Of a stretch of 64,000 nt of DNA, positions 8,094 to 17,696 are shown piece after piece. Source of the stretch: an uncultured Cohaesibacter sp. Its GTDB lineage: Bacteria; Pseudomonadota; Alphaproteobacteria; Rhizobiales; Cohaesibacteraceae. The notes under the pieces are model-generated. The model made no database searches. It was given only the letters and a program-made list of their open reading frames with translations, and was not told the DNA's origin. The translations under genes and the position numbers were made by a program. Numbering within the stretch: the first letter of the stretch is position 1; each line of letters opens with the position of its first letter. The stretch is from NCBI RefSeq assembly GCF_963682185.1, contig NZ_OY821667.1, positions 1,222,109 through 1,286,108 of the forward strand, given 5' to 3'.

Positions 8094-9344
8094 TCAGCTC
8101 TTGCGCAGAGCTTCCAAAAGATCGCCGCTGGCAAACCCGTCCGGTACATGACCATTGCGTTTTTGCCAATGACGGATAGCGGCACGAGACTTGGAGCCCA
8201 GCCGCCCGTCGACGCCACCTGTATCATATCCAAGGCGGTTCAGAATAGTCTGAAGCTCCTTTCGCTCAGTTGTTGTGAGCATCCGGTCAGAACGGGGCCA
8301 TTCATGCTCAAAGCCACGCCCGCCGCGAATACGGTCTGCCAAATGACCAACGGCCAAGGCATAGGATGTGGCATTGTTATAGCGCTTGATAACCGAGAAA
8401 TTTTTCAAAATAAGGAAGGCCGGTCCGCGATAACCAGCTGGCATGATTAGCTGAGCCTGATCACTTGGCCGCGGGAAAGCCCGCCCATGCACACGCTTTG
8501 CTCCCATTTTCTGCCAGTCGGCAAGCGTCTTTGTTGTTTTGCCATCCGCCAGTTCAAACTGGAAATTGCTGGGTAAAGACACCTCATAGCCCCAGGTTTT
8601 GCCGGTTTCCCATCCAGCTTCCTTCAACAGATTGGCACTGGAAGCCAAAGCGTCCGGAATGGAATTCCAGATATCCCGGTGTCCATCACCATCATAATCA
8701 ACTGCTTTACTCAGGAAAGTGGTTGGAATGAACTGGGTGTGCCCCATGGCACCAGCCCAAGAGCCAACCATTTCGGAAGGCGCGACATCACCGCTCTGCA
8801 AGATCTTGAGAGCGGCCAGCAGCTGTGTTTGCCCAAACTTGGAGCGCTGCGGGTCCGCATAGGCCAACATTGCGAGCGACTGGATGGTGGGCTTGATCAA
8901 CGCCTTGTTGCTAAAAATGGACCCGTAAGCGGTTTCCATGCCCCAGATCGCCAACAGAACATACCGATCCACTCCAAAGGAATTTTCCAGTCGGCCCAGC
9001 AGAGACGCATATTTGCTCCGCATCTTCTGGCCGTTCTTGATGCGCAGGTCGCTGACCGCGCCATCCAGATAGGACCAGATGGGTTTGACAAATTCTGGCT
9101 GGTTGGTCGCCCGTTTGATCACGGAGCTATCGAACTGGGCACCAGCAAAGGCAGCATTGTATGTTTTTGCCGTGATACCGGCCGATTGAGCCGTCGGCCA
9201 AAAATTCCGTATCCAATTTTGGAACCCTTGCGCCGTTTGCGCGTTTGACTCTGTAGAGAGAAGTGCAAACAGCAGAAAGCCTGTGGAAATTAATCCCCGA
9301 ACGGAGGTGAACCCAAAAAGACTTGTCCAAATTCGTATAGGCAT
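8094..9344 (-). CDS. Lytic murein transglycosylase, MltB family, with peptidoglycan-binding domain
   Basis: The ATG at 9344 is preceded by AGGGA at 6 bases; a TTG two codons upstream is less likely. The 416-residue protein has a signal sequence (hydrophobic core about residues 15-29, end near SNA-QT), an SLT_2/MltB domain with catalytic Glu in WGMETAYGS, the GAMGHTQFIPTTFL stretch, and a C-terminal PG_binding_1 domain (about residues 345-410, GYDTGGVDGRLGSKSRAAI). It should cleave the MurNAc-GlcNAc bond forming 1,6-anhydro ends in the periplasm. It is upstream of, and likely in an operon with, the SGNH-like envelope protein. Confidence 0.9.
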   Translation of the reverse strand: MPIRIWTSLFGFTSVRGLISTGFLLFALLSTESNAQTAQGFQNWIRNFWPTAQSAGITAKTYNAAFAGAQFDSSVIKRATNQPEFVKPIWSYLDGAVSDLRIKNGQKMRSKYASLLGRLENSFGVDRYVLLAIWGMETAYGSIFSNKALIKPTIQSLAMLAYADPQRSKFGQTQLLAALKILQSGDVAPSEMVGSWAGAMGHTQFIPTTFLSKAVDYDGDGHRDIWNSIPDALASSANLLKEAGWETGKTWGYEVSLPSNFQFELADGKTTKTLADWQKMGAKRVHGRAFPRPSDQAQLIMPAGYRGPAFLILKNFSVIKRYNNATSYALAVGHLADRIRGGRGFEHEWPRSDRMLTTTERKELQTILNRLGYDTGGVDGRLGSKSRAAIRHWQKRNGHVPDGFASGDLLEALRKS

Positions 9345-9544
9345 AAACAATCCCTGTTATCGCAAACATTGCAGCAGTGTGAATCACTATGCTGCCAAAT
9401 TATGGCCAAGATAGTAACAGTTCACCATCCAATTTAATTCTCCACATTTGCATAATTTGTGTTTTTCTGGTTTGAATGAACGCGCACTTTTCTTGAAACG
9501 TAGCAATTTTTGAAGAACAAAATCACTTATCGGAGCAAAATCAA

Positions 9545-10444
9545 ATGGTACAGCCAATCCGCAAAGCCGTATTCCCTGTAGCAGGTCTTGGAACGCGCTT
9601 CCTTCCAGCGACCAAAGCCCTGCCCAAGGAAATGCTTACGATTGTCGACCGACCAGTTATTCAATATGTCGTTGACGAAGCCAGGGCTGCGGGTGTCGAA
9701 CAATTCATTTTCGTTACCGGTAGAAACAAGGCAGTCATCGAGGACCATTTCGACGTACAGGTAGAGCTGGAAGACACGCTCAAACAGCGCGGCAAATATG
9801 ACGTGCTCAAAAGCCTGCGCAAAGACCTGCCAAAAGCAGGCCATACCATGTTTACCCGTCAGCAGCAGCCGCTGGGCCTTGGGCACGCCGTTTTGTGCGC
9901 CAAAGAGCTTGTTGGCCATGAACCATTCGCGCTGCTTCTTCCAGATATGATCATGAAGTCGCCCAAGGGCTGCCTCGCCCAGATGATGGACGTCTACAAC
10001 AAACGCGCAGGCAACATCGTTGCACTTGAAGAAGTGCCGATGGAAATGACCTTCAAATATGGTGTCATTCAGCCGGGCGAGAAATTTGAAGACAGCGTAG
10101 AGATCAACGGCATGGTCGAAAAACCGGAGCCGGGCACTGCGCCTTCCAACCTTATCCTCTCCGGTCGTTATATCCTGCAGCCGGAAATCTTTGAGTATCT
10201 CAAGGATCAGCAACCGGGCAGCGGCAACGAAATCCAGCTGACCGACGCCATGATCAGCCTCAACAACGATCAGTCCTTCACCGGCATGATCTATGATGGC
10301 GAAACCTATGACTGCGGGTCCAAATCAGGCTTCCTGATGGCCAACGTGTCTTATGGCATGGAACGCGATGACATTGCGCCGAACGTGGCCAGCACAATTC
10401 GCTCCATCATCGAAAAATATGACACGGAGAATGGCCACAAATAA
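9545..10444 (+). CDS. galU: UTP-glucose-1-phosphate uridylyltransferase
   Basis: This 299-residue nucleotidyltransferase has the GalU signatures PVAGLGTRFLPATKALPKEM (residues about 10-29, nucleotide binding), KAVIEDHFD, GLGHAVLCAKE and FVEKP-like MVEKPEPG. It makes UDP-glucose from UTP and glucose-1-phosphate, the donor for LPS core, exopolysaccharide and glycolipid synthesis. GGAG precedes the ATG by 9 bases. It stands alone with its own terminator and about 200 bp of AT-rich DNA upstream that should hold its promoter. Confidence 0.95.
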   Translation: MVQPIRKAVFPVAGLGTRFLPATKALPKEMLTIVDRPVIQYVVDEARAAGVEQFIFVTGRNKAVIEDHFDVQVELEDTLKQRGKYDVLKSLRKDLPKAGHTMFTRQQQPLGLGHAVLCAKELVGHEPFALLLPDMIMKSPKGCLAQMMDVYNKRAGNIVALEEVPMEMTFKYGVIQPGEKFEDSVEINGMVEKPEPGTAPSNLILSGRYILQPEIFEYLKDQQPGSGNEIQLTDAMISLNNDQSFTGMIYDGETYDCGSKSGFLMANVSYGMERDDIAPNVASTIRSIIEKYDTENGHK

Positions 10445-10470
10445 GAGGTCGATACTCTTTTAAAAACAAC

Positions 10471-10498
10471 AAAAGCGGGCCATATGGTCCGCTTTTTT
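10471..10498 (+). terminator. Rho-independent terminator of galU
   Basis: The stem AAAAGCGGGCC/GGTCCGCTTTT (one G-T pair) has an ATAT loop and runs into six T residues, 26 bp after the galU stop. Confidence 0.9.
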
Positions 10499-10586
10499 CA
10501 TATCTGGATGATAGGGAAATCACAAAGCCGCAAGCCGGGCCATCCATCCCGGTCGCAAAACCTGCCCCAAGGCAGCCTAGGGCCCG

Positions 10587-10937
10587 CTATTCTACAAGAG
10601 TGATGATATTGCCTGAGGGATCGATCAGATGCACCAGCGATCCACCCCAGAATTGTCTTTCCGGCGGCGCGACGAAGGGAACCCCACGCGCTTTGAGCGT
10701 CTGATACAAAGTCGGCAGATCATCGACAGCCAGCGAAAGTCCGGTGAAACGGCCGATCAAGGATGCTTGAGGCCCCCGCGCATCTTCTTCCTCGATGATG
10801 ACCAGCATACCCGGTTCAAAACCAACGGCGCCCTGCTCGAAGCGGTCCCACACCATGGGCCACTTGAGCGAATTTGCATAAAAATCGCGTGCGACTGCAA
10901 GATCTCTAACGAAAATCCGGAATGCGGTTACATGCAT
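10587..10937 (-). CDS. VOC-superfamily (glyoxalase/bleomycin-resistance) protein
   Basis: The 116-residue single VOC module begins with FRIFVRDLAVARDFYANSLKWPM and ends with GGSLVHLIDPSGNIITLVE. Both are standard paired beta-alpha-beta-beta-beta motifs of the fold. Family members act as dimers on metal-bound substrates (glyoxalase, dioxygenase) or bind drugs. The exact substrate cannot be told. It is a lone gene between galU and an intergenic stretch of about 330 bp. Confidence 0.8.
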   Translation of the reverse strand: MHVTAFRIFVRDLAVARDFYANSLKWPMVWDRFEQGAVGFEPGMLVIIEEEDARGPQASLIGRFTGLSLAVDDLPTLYQTLKARGVPFVAPPERQFWGGSLVHLIDPSGNIITLVE

Positions 10938-11177
10938 TGACTGGCCCCCATACTGACTGTCGGATTTTTAAACACCGACATTGGAAATCCATAGCAGGCA
11001 AAACAGTTGTAATCAACTCGGTGCCTACCAATTTTACCCGAACATCGAAGCACATCAAAGCTTTGTTTTTACAAGTCGTCTTGCGTGAAGGTGGTATCGA
11101 ACCGAGAATACAACGAATTTCCAAGGACCGGACACTACAAATATTAGAATTGAAAATAAATGGGACAAAAAGAAAAA
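10938..11177. other. Intergenic stretch without a recognised gene
   Basis: This stretch lies between the VOC gene and the terminator at 11178. It has no convincing reading frame with a ribosome site. A segment near 11085-11105 resembles a tRNA T-loop on the minus strand but lacks paired arms. I see nothing else in it. Confidence 0.4.
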
Positions 11178-11207
11178 GGTGACCGAATGAAGCGGTCACC
11201 CTTTATT
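11178..11207 (-). terminator. Rho-independent terminator of the DUF2336 gene
   Basis: The perfect 8-bp stem GGTGACCG/CGGTCACC is followed on the minus strand by TTTTTCTTTTTG. It lies about 70 bp downstream of the DUF2336 stop codon. Confidence 0.8.
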
Positions 11208-11267
11208 TACTTGCGGGTCAAGAGCATCAAGCAATCACCAATGAACTCAAACCGGTTTACGCGCCTT

Positions 11268-12347
11268 TCAATCTAGTATCAGACCCGTTTTTGGCCAGCT
11301 ATTGGCAATTTTGAGGGCTTCATCTGTGCTCAATTGCCTATAACGCTTGAGAACAGCGATACATTGATTGGCAGAAAGGCACAACATCCACGGACCACAT
11401 TCCAATATGTCGCGCACCAGTTCGTCCGAGAAGGATTGCAAGCGGAACAGGCTCAGCACCTGATCCCACTCCAGACATGCCATCATGCGCGCGATGATCT
11501 GATGGGGGAAGCCGGTCATCTTGGCGATACCGCAAACCAGATCGGCAAATTGATCATTGCAGGCAAACTGCCGCAACACGCCATTGCCCAAAAAGCCTTG
11601 CGCATAGAGTTTGTCAATTTTGGTCAAAGAGGAATCGAAGCGGTAACGAGCCAGATAGGAATGGCGCGACAGATTGTAGAAATGCTCGTCCACCATCGGT
11701 TCGATGCAGGCCCACACACCGCTAAGATCAACATGCTTTCTGGCTGAAGCCTGCTTGCTCAAAACCGGAGCAGAGCGCTGATTGTCCGAGATCCTGTTGG
11801 CCAGTTCCCTAGCGAGAAAACGGTCATTGTCTGCAGCCTGTTTCAGAAGCCGCTGACTATCTTCGGAGAGATCGGCACCGCAGTTGGCGGCCAGTTTAAT
11901 CATCACGGTTTCACGTCCGGATCTGACAAGCACATCAGTCACAACACTACTGATGCTCTTGCGTGTGGAAATGGACACCATGTGGTCTTCGCTGTTCGCC
12001 TCGGTGACTTCAATCAAATCATCGTCCGTCAAAACCGGAGAGTTACGCAACACTGGGTCAGCAACCTTGATGGCATCAAAGGCAAAGCGGCGAATGATAT
12101 TATGCGGGGCATTTTCTAGATGGCAGATCTTTTGAGCAGCAAAAGAACGCGTATCCTCACAGACGAGATCTGCAAGCCGCTGCATGACCGTGTCATAAGT
12201 GGCCAGCTGCTCATCATCGCAATGAGACGCTGTCAGCGAAAACAACGACGCAACATGGCGCATCAATTCGTCGCTCTTACCACTATCGCTCTGACCGCTA
12301 AGAACCTTCCAGTCCACAAGTTCGGTTTTTACGTTGGCAGCCTGCAT
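11268..12347 (-). CDS. DUF2336 domain protein
   Basis: The 359-residue, mostly helical protein has the DUF2336 pattern in its N-terminal two thirds (RFAFDAIKVADPVLRNSPVLTDDDLIEV, then AANCGADLSEDSQRLLKQAADND). DUF2336 proteins are found in alphaproteobacteria, are built of HEAT-like helical repeats, and have no firmly assigned biochemical role; a scaffold or signalling role is a guess. GGGAA precedes the ATG by 8 bases. It stands alone with its own terminator. No signal peptide or membrane helix is visible. Confidence 0.75.
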   Translation of the reverse strand: MQAANVKTELVDWKVLSGQSDSGKSDELMRHVASLFSLTASHCDDEQLATYDTVMQRLADLVCEDTRSFAAQKICHLENAPHNIIRRFAFDAIKVADPVLRNSPVLTDDDLIEVTEANSEDHMVSISTRKSISSVVTDVLVRSGRETVMIKLAANCGADLSEDSQRLLKQAADNDRFLARELANRISDNQRSAPVLSKQASARKHVDLSGVWACIEPMVDEHFYNLSRHSYLARYRFDSSLTKIDKLYAQGFLGNGVLRQFACNDQFADLVCGIAKMTGFPHQIIARMMACLEWDQVLSLFRLQSFSDELVRDILECGPWMLCLSANQCIAVLKRYRQLSTDEALKIANSWPKTGLILD

Positions 12348-12713
12348 TTTGACAATTCCCGTTCTGATGTGGAATCCCCGTTTGGAAATTCGGTTTCAGG
12401 TCAAACTACAGACAAGCGATCTACAAACACCTAAATGGCGAACCAGAATTTGAAGATAAAACACTGAAAAGTATAGTCAAATTCTATTAAAAATTTAAAT
12501 ACAACACTTCAATACATTCAAATTATATAATTTATCAATCATTTCAATGACTAACCTCCACTCCACCACACATTTATCAAAAGTTGCAATGTCTTTGAAT
12601 GGTCAATTTCTACGAAAAAACAGCCTCTGCAATCTCATGTGGAAGAATGGCAAATGCCCCCAAAAGAAGCCATTGAAATTGGTCTTTGAAACATCAAACG
12701 TTAAGAATTCACA
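12348..12713. other. AT-rich intergenic region
   Basis: This stretch lies between the divergently read DUF2336 gene (start at 12347) and the ettA terminator. Bases 12470-12560 are distinctly AT-rich and may hold the DUF2336 promoter. No gene is supported. Confidence 0.4.
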
Positions 12714-12744
12714 AACAAAAAGCCCTGCTCAAAAGAACAGGGCT
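12714..12744 (-). terminator. Rho-independent terminator of ettA
   Basis: The stem AGCCCTG/CAGGGCT has a 10-base loop and is followed on the minus strand by TTTTTGTTTG. It is about 40 bp after the ettA stop. Confidence 0.85.
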
Positions 12745-12779
12745 CTTCGCGATTCTAGATTGTCACACCATGTGTAAAA

Positions 12780-14432
12780 TCAGCGCGTAAACGGCTTGTA
12801 TTTGACGCGCTTGGGATTGACTGCATCTGGACCAAGACGGCGCACTTTATCCTTCTCGTAATCCTCGAAGTTGCCTTCAAACCATTCAACATGGCTGTCG
12901 CCTTCAAAAGCAAGAATATGCGTGGCGAGACGGTCAAGGAACATACGATCATGGCTGATGACCACCGCGCAACCTGCGAAATCCTCAAGGGCATCTTCCA
13001 GAGCGGCAAGAGTTTCAGTATCCAGATCGTTGGTCGGCTCATCAAGCAGCAACACGTTGGCGCCCGATTTCAAAACCTTGGCCAAATGCACGCGGTTGCG
13101 CTGCCCACCCGAAAGTGAGCCCACTTTCTGTTGCTGGTCGCCCCCTTTGAAGTTGAAGGCGGAGCAATAGGCGCGGCTGTTCATCTCGCGTTTGCCCAGC
13201 TTGATGATATCGTCGCCTTCTGAGATTTCTTCCCAGACAGTCTTGTTGGAATCCAACGCATCGCGAGACTGGTCAACATAGCCAAGATGCACAGTCTCAC
13301 CCAGAGTGATGGAGCCTTCGTCTGGCTTATCATGGCCGGTCAGCATCTTGAACAGGGTGGTTTTACCAACGCCGTTCGGACCGATCACACCAACGATGCC
13401 ACCCGGTGGCAGTTTGAAATCCAGACCATCGATCAACAAACGCTCGCCGAAGCCCTTTTTGAGCCCTTCGACGTCAATCACCACATCACCAAGACGCTCT
13501 CCCGGAGGAACGATGATCTGAGCAGTACCCGGAGCGCGCTCTTCGTTGCGTTTGAGCAATTCGTCATAAGCTCTGATACGGGCCTTCGATTTGGCCTGAC
13601 GGGCTTTCGGGCTGGCGGCAATCCATTCCTGTTCGCGCGAGAGAGCGCGCTGACGGGCAGCCTCTTCACGCCCTTCCTGAGCCAGACGCTTGGCCTTGGC
13701 TTCAAGATAGGCAGTATAGTTGCCTTCATAAGGAATGCCGCGGCCACGGTCGAGTTCGAGAATCCAGCCGGTCACATTGTCAAGGAAGTAACGGTCATGG
13801 GTGATGATCAGCACGGCGCCCTTGAATTCACGCAGATGCTTTTCAAGCCAGTTGACCGTTTCAGCGTCCAGATGGTTGGTCGGTTCGTCGAGCAGCAGCA
13901 AGTCAGGCTCCGAGAGCAACAGTTTGCAGAGCGCCACACGACGCTTTTCACCACCAGACAGAACTGAAACATCGGCATCCGACGGCGGACAGCGCAATGC
14001 GTCCATGGCCATCTCCACCTGAGACTGCAGATCCCACAGATTCTGGCTGTCGATCACATCCTGAAGCTTGGCGCCTTCTTCCGCAGTTTCGTCGGAATAA
14101 TTCATCATCAGTTCATTGTAGCGATCCAGAATGGCCTGCTTTTCGGCAACCCCTTCCATCACGTTGCCAAGAACATCCTTGCTCTCGTCAAGAACTGGCT
14201 CCTGAGGCAGATAGCCAATCTTGGCTCCATCTGCCGCCCAGGCTTCACCAGTGAATTCACTGTCCAGTCCGGCCATGATCCGAAGCACGGTAGATTTACC
14301 TGCACCGTTGGGGCCGAGAATACCGATTTTCGCATCAGGGTAGAAAGAAAGATGGACATTGTCCAAAACCTTCTTGCCGCCACCGTAGGTCTTGGAAAGA
14401 CCATGCATGTGATAAATGAATTGTCGCGCCAT
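12780..14432 (-). CDS. ettA: Energy-dependent translational throttle protein EttA (ABC-F)
   Basis: The protein has 550 residues and two ABC cassettes without membrane segments. Both have Walker A (GPNGAGKST near residue 40, GPNGVGKTT near 358), ABC signatures ([16 protein letters not shown]) and Walker B ([24 protein letters not shown]). The linker and the C-terminal [23 protein letters not shown] match EttA closely. EttA binds the ribosomal E site and gates the first peptide bond according to ADP/ATP ratio. It is monocistronic with a terminator. Confidence 0.95.
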   Translation of the reverse strand: MARQFIYHMHGLSKTYGGGKKVLDNVHLSFYPDAKIGILGPNGAGKSTVLRIMAGLDSEFTGEAWAADGAKIGYLPQEPVLDESKDVLGNVMEGVAEKQAILDRYNELMMNYSDETAEEGAKLQDVIDSQNLWDLQSQVEMAMDALRCPPSDADVSVLSGGEKRRVALCKLLLSEPDLLLLDEPTNHLDAETVNWLEKHLREFKGAVLIITHDRYFLDNVTGWILELDRGRGIPYEGNYTAYLEAKAKRLAQEGREEAARQRALSREQEWIAASPKARQAKSKARIRAYDELLKRNEERAPGTAQIIVPPGERLGDVVIDVEGLKKGFGERLLIDGLDFKLPPGGIVGVIGPNGVGKTTLFKMLTGHDKPDEGSITLGETVHLGYVDQSRDALDSNKTVWEEISEGDDIIKLGKREMNSRAYCSAFNFKGGDQQQKVGSLSGGQRNRVHLAKVLKSGANVLLLDEPTNDLDTETLAALEDALEDFAGCAVVISHDRMFLDRLATHILAFEGDSHVEWFEGNFEDYEKDKVRRLGPDAVNPKRVKYKPFTR

Positions 14433-14649
14433 ATATCGCTACCGTCCGAATAGAGTGTTTGCGTGTAAATTGGCCACCATAGGGACCAAACGCGTGGTTC
14501 CAAAGGATTTCCGCCTCACCCGCAATTCAGGAATCATGGAAATTGCACGAGGGAAATCGTGAGTTGCCTCGTTGTAAAGACCTCTGCGCAGCGTTTCAAT
14601 CCCCATTCTGGAGACTTTTCGCCGCCACGCGCAATGAAACACTTTGTAT

Positions 14650-15591
14650 CTAGCGAGATATATCGAGCTTCTTGCCATCGAGATGAAAGCATCCGCGCCC
14701 TTCGGCTTTGCTCAGATAAAGCTGTTCATCAGCTTGCTCGACAATGGCTTCGGCTGACTTGCTCACATCAGAAAGGGCCGCCCCTATGGATACAGAGAAG
14801 GTGAGAATGTCTTCACCCAGATCCATCCAGGATTCCTTTATAAGAAGGTCCAGACGATTACCCACAATTTCAAGCCCACGCGGGCTGGCGTTGGACAACA
14901 GAATAAGAAATTCATCTCCCCCCATCCGGCAGACGATATCAGAGGGTCTGAGAATGGCAGACATGGTTCTGGCAATGGCCACGATCACACGATCGCCAAC
15001 GCTGTGACCCCATGTATCATTGATGGACTTGAAATTGTCGATATCAGCCACGATCACGCCATAAGGCTTATATTCCTTGCTCTGAATGGCCTGCAATCGT
15101 TCCAGCGAAATATCAGCAAAGCGACGGTTCCCTACGCCGGTCAGAGGATCGGTAACCACCTCCTGCTGCAAGGATTCAAATTCGGAAACCATTGTCAGAT
15201 GCTGGCTGTTATCTTTAAACACTTCAACAGAACCAGTAATTCGCCCCGCCTCATTGCGTATCGGAAAGGACTTTATATTGACTGGTATCCGATGACCCGC
15301 CTTATGATGCATATAGACATTGACTTCACGTGATTGACCATCGCGCATGCAGGCTGCCAATGGGCATCCTTGTAGGCATAAACAATTGCCATCATCGTCA
15401 ACGTGATTGAGGGTATGGTCAGCGCAACTCTTGCCCAGAACCTCCTCAGCCGTAAAGCCACTAAGCCGTTCAGCTCCCTTGTTCCAAAAGATGACGCGAC
15501 GCTTGCGGTTGACAAAATAAACACCGTCATTCAACGCATCCAAAATGGATACATAGAATGACTTATCCAGATTTTCCAATATATGTGGCAC
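14650..15591 (-). CDS. PAS-GGDEF diguanylate cyclase
   Basis: The GTG start at 15591 has GGGA 6 bases upstream. Residues about 15-128 form a PAS domain with a cysteine-rich insert (NCLCLQGCPLAAC, Cys70, 72, 76, 81). A GGDEF domain follows from about residue 145, with intact GGDEF at 224-228 and the RxxD inhibitory site RPSD at 215-218. It should make cyclic di-GMP from two GTP with product inhibition. No membrane segment is present, so the PAS domain senses a cytoplasmic signal. The Cys-rich PAS is of the type seen in oxygen, redox or metal sensors, but the ligand is unknown. It is monocistronic. Confidence 0.88.
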   Translation of the reverse strand: MPHILENLDKSFYVSILDALNDGVYFVNRKRRVIFWNKGAERLSGFTAEEVLGKSCADHTLNHVDDDGNCLCLQGCPLAACMRDGQSREVNVYMHHKAGHRIPVNIKSFPIRNEAGRITGSVEVFKDNSQHLTMVSEFESLQQEVVTDPLTGVGNRRFADISLERLQAIQSKEYKPYGVIVADIDNFKSINDTWGHSVGDRVIVAIARTMSAILRPSDIVCRMGGDEFLILLSNASPRGLEIVGNRLDLLIKESWMDLGEDILTFSVSIGAALSDVSKSAEAIVEQADEQLYLSKAEGRGCFHLDGKKLDISR

Positions 15592-15763
15592 GAATTTGTC
15601 CCGATCAATTCCCAGAACGAGCCCCCCCTTCTGGAAATATTTAAGGTTTCGAACATCAGAATATTTTAATCAGTATCGTTTGGAATTATTTAAATTTGGT
15701 AATGCATAGCCAGTTTTATACACGGCAAACGCGAAAATAGTCTGACCTTTCATCTACCAAATA

Positions 15764-16870
15764 CTAAGCACTTTTCTCCGATTCAATAAAGTCGCTGTGA
15801 TTGACAACTATCTGCCCGATCAACAACACCGGAACAGCAATGAAGCCGCCAATTGGCCCCCACAGCCAGATCCAGCCGACCAGAGAAAGGAAGATCAGAA
15901 ACGGATTGACCGTCATGATGCGCCCCAGCGCCAGCGGAGTGACAAACTGCGCCTCAAGAAAATTGATAAAGAGATAAACGGCAGCAGGCGCTACGATCAT
16001 GGAAAACTGGCTATAGAGCGAAAGCCCCACGGCGAGCATAATACAGGCCATAATCGCAGGCCCTATATAGATGATGAAGTTGAGCATGCCCGCCAAAAGC
16101 CCCCACAACATGGGCGACGGCACCCCAAGCACCCACATAGCGCCAGAGACCACCACGGCCAACAACAGGTTGATCATGGAAACGCTCAGCATATAGCTGG
16201 AGAGGCGGCTCTCCACATCGTCGAACATGGTCGCAAGCTTCTTGCGGCGGGACCCATGCTCTGCCCTTGTCAGAATCGAATAACGCACCTGATGCCGCGT
16301 GGCGATAAAGAAAAACAGCCCCGCCAGAAACAGGATAATCTGGGCGGCAAGCGAAGGTGCGAAAAAGGCGACCTGCTTGACGGTGTCACCGCCAGCAACA
16401 TTGACTGTCATGGAGGCAGGATCCCCACCGGCAATTTCGCTGAATTGATCCTGCAAGTTGGCAAGCGAGGCAAACAGCCCCTTCCAGTTTGCCAGCTCCG
16501 CCTGCAAGCGAGACCAGATTACAGGCAACCGGTCCATCCAGTCGGCCAGCGGCACAGCAAAGCCAGTAATGGCCACACCGATAAGCGCAAGAAGCAGCAA
16601 GACCGCTGTCATGGCAGAAAACCAGGCAGGCACGCCATAGGCCTCGATGCGATCAACAAGCGGTCCAAATACCAAACCGATGATTACAGCTAAAACAAGT
16701 GGCGACAGAATGGACTGAGCAAAATCCAGAGCCACCAAAAGCGTCACAAAGCCCATAAATATCAGGGCACTATATGCGACACGCCGCAACCGCTCCTCTG
16801 TTGAGATCCCTGTAACTTCTGCGCGAACAGGTCCGGATTGGGCATTGGCATTGGGAAGCGAATTGGACAT
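15764..16870 (-). CDS. AI-2E family transporter (PerM/TqsA type)
   Basis: From the ATG at 16870 the protein has 368 residues with about eight membrane helices, arranged as 2 + 1 N-terminal helices, a periplasmic stretch (about residues 120-170) and a C-terminal group. The C-terminal MWGLLAGMLNFIIYIGPAI and GRIMTVNPFLIFLSLVGWIWLWG signature is characteristic of the AI-2E/UPF0118 family. Members export autoinducer-2 or other small molecules or act as Na+/H+ antiporters; the substrate cannot be told. The frame extends further upstream but MSNSLPNANAQ with AGAGAG 9 bases ahead is the natural start. Confidence 0.85.
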   Translation of the reverse strand: MSNSLPNANAQSGPVRAEVTGISTEERLRRVAYSALIFMGFVTLLVALDFAQSILSPLVLAVIIGLVFGPLVDRIEAYGVPAWFSAMTAVLLLLALIGVAITGFAVPLADWMDRLPVIWSRLQAELANWKGLFASLANLQDQFSEIAGGDPASMTVNVAGGDTVKQVAFFAPSLAAQIILFLAGLFFFIATRHQVRYSILTRAEHGSRRKKLATMFDDVESRLSSYMLSVSMINLLLAVVVSGAMWVLGVPSPMLWGLLAGMLNFIIYIGPAIMACIMLAVGLSLYSQFSMIVAPAAVYLFINFLEAQFVTPLALGRIMTVNPFLIFLSLVGWIWLWGPIGGFIAVPVLLIGQIVVNHSDFIESEKSA

Positions 16871-16981
16871 AAAATGGCTCTCTGAACATGACTGCTTGTA
16901 CCCACATTCAACGCCAGAGACCGCACCTTTGTTCCAAAGAAGCGGAGTAGTGTGCGCCCGAAGCACTACGCAAGAGAAAGC

Positions 16982-17692
16982 TCAGAGTGCGCACCAGTCG
17001 ATGGGCGCACGGCCGTTTCCCTCAAGAAACCGATTGGCCCGAAGGAAACAGTGAGACCCCAGAAAGGCCTCGAAATCAACGCCCGCCTTGCGTGCGCCCA
17101 AGGGGCTCGGATGCGAGGTGCGGATCACCTGATGTCGGCCCTCGTCGATGCCCGCAGCCAGCTTGTGACTATGCTTGCCCCAGGCCAGAAAGACCACAGG
17201 ATCGGCAGCCCTGTTGACACAGGAAAGAACCGCCGCAGTGAAGGCTTCCCACCCGCGTTTGGCATGAGAGGCGGAAGCCCCTTGTCGCAGTGTCATGGTG
17301 CTGTTGAGCATCAAGACGCCTTGTTCAGCCCATGCAGACAAATCTCCATGGCCGGGTGGCACTAGGCCATAATCTTCGGCCAATTCCTTGTAGATATTAT
17401 TGAGCGAGCGCGGAGGCTTCACCCCACGCGGCACGGAGAAGGAGAGCCCCATGGCATGAGGCACCATGCCCTCAAGACCGGGATAGGGGTCTTGACCGGT
17501 GATGACCACTTTCACCTTTTCCAGCGGTGTCTTGCGCAAGGCATTCAGACGCAGCCCACGCTCGGGCAAAATCTGATAAAGCCGTTCTTCCTCTTTCAGC
17601 CAGCGTTCAATCTCTGCAAGGCGGGTTTTTTCTGCAGCCAGAACCTCGCGCCACCCTTCGCAGGCTGCCAATTCGTCAAGCAAGCTTTCCAT
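16982..17692 (-). CDS. ung: Uracil-DNA glycosylase, family 1
   Basis: The frame is open far upstream inside the GNAT gene, but similarity starts at MESLLDEL (ATG at 17692). This gives 236 residues, the family length. Motif A GQDPYPG holds the catalytic Asp, the LLNSTMTLR stretch follows, and the C-terminal HPSPLGA loop holds the catalytic His. FLAWGKHSHK is also typical. It excises uracil from DNA to start base-excision repair. It begins 4 bp after the GNAT stop, so the two are translationally coupled. Confidence 0.95.
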   Translation of the reverse strand: MESLLDELAACEGWREVLAAEKTRLAEIERWLKEEERLYQILPERGLRLNALRKTPLEKVKVVITGQDPYPGLEGMVPHAMGLSFSVPRGVKPPRSLNNIYKELAEDYGLVPPGHGDLSAWAEQGVLMLNSTMTLRQGASASHAKRGWEAFTAAVLSCVNRAADPVVFLAWGKHSHKLAAGIDEGRHQVIRTSHPSPLGARKAGVDFEAFLGSHCFLRANRFLEGNGRAPIDWCAL

Positions 17693-17696
17693 CAGG

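Noticed and set aside
11080-11110. T-loop-like sequence on the minus strand (GGTTCGATACC)
   Set aside because: The flanking bases do not form a 5-bp T stem and there is no acceptor, D or anticodon arm.
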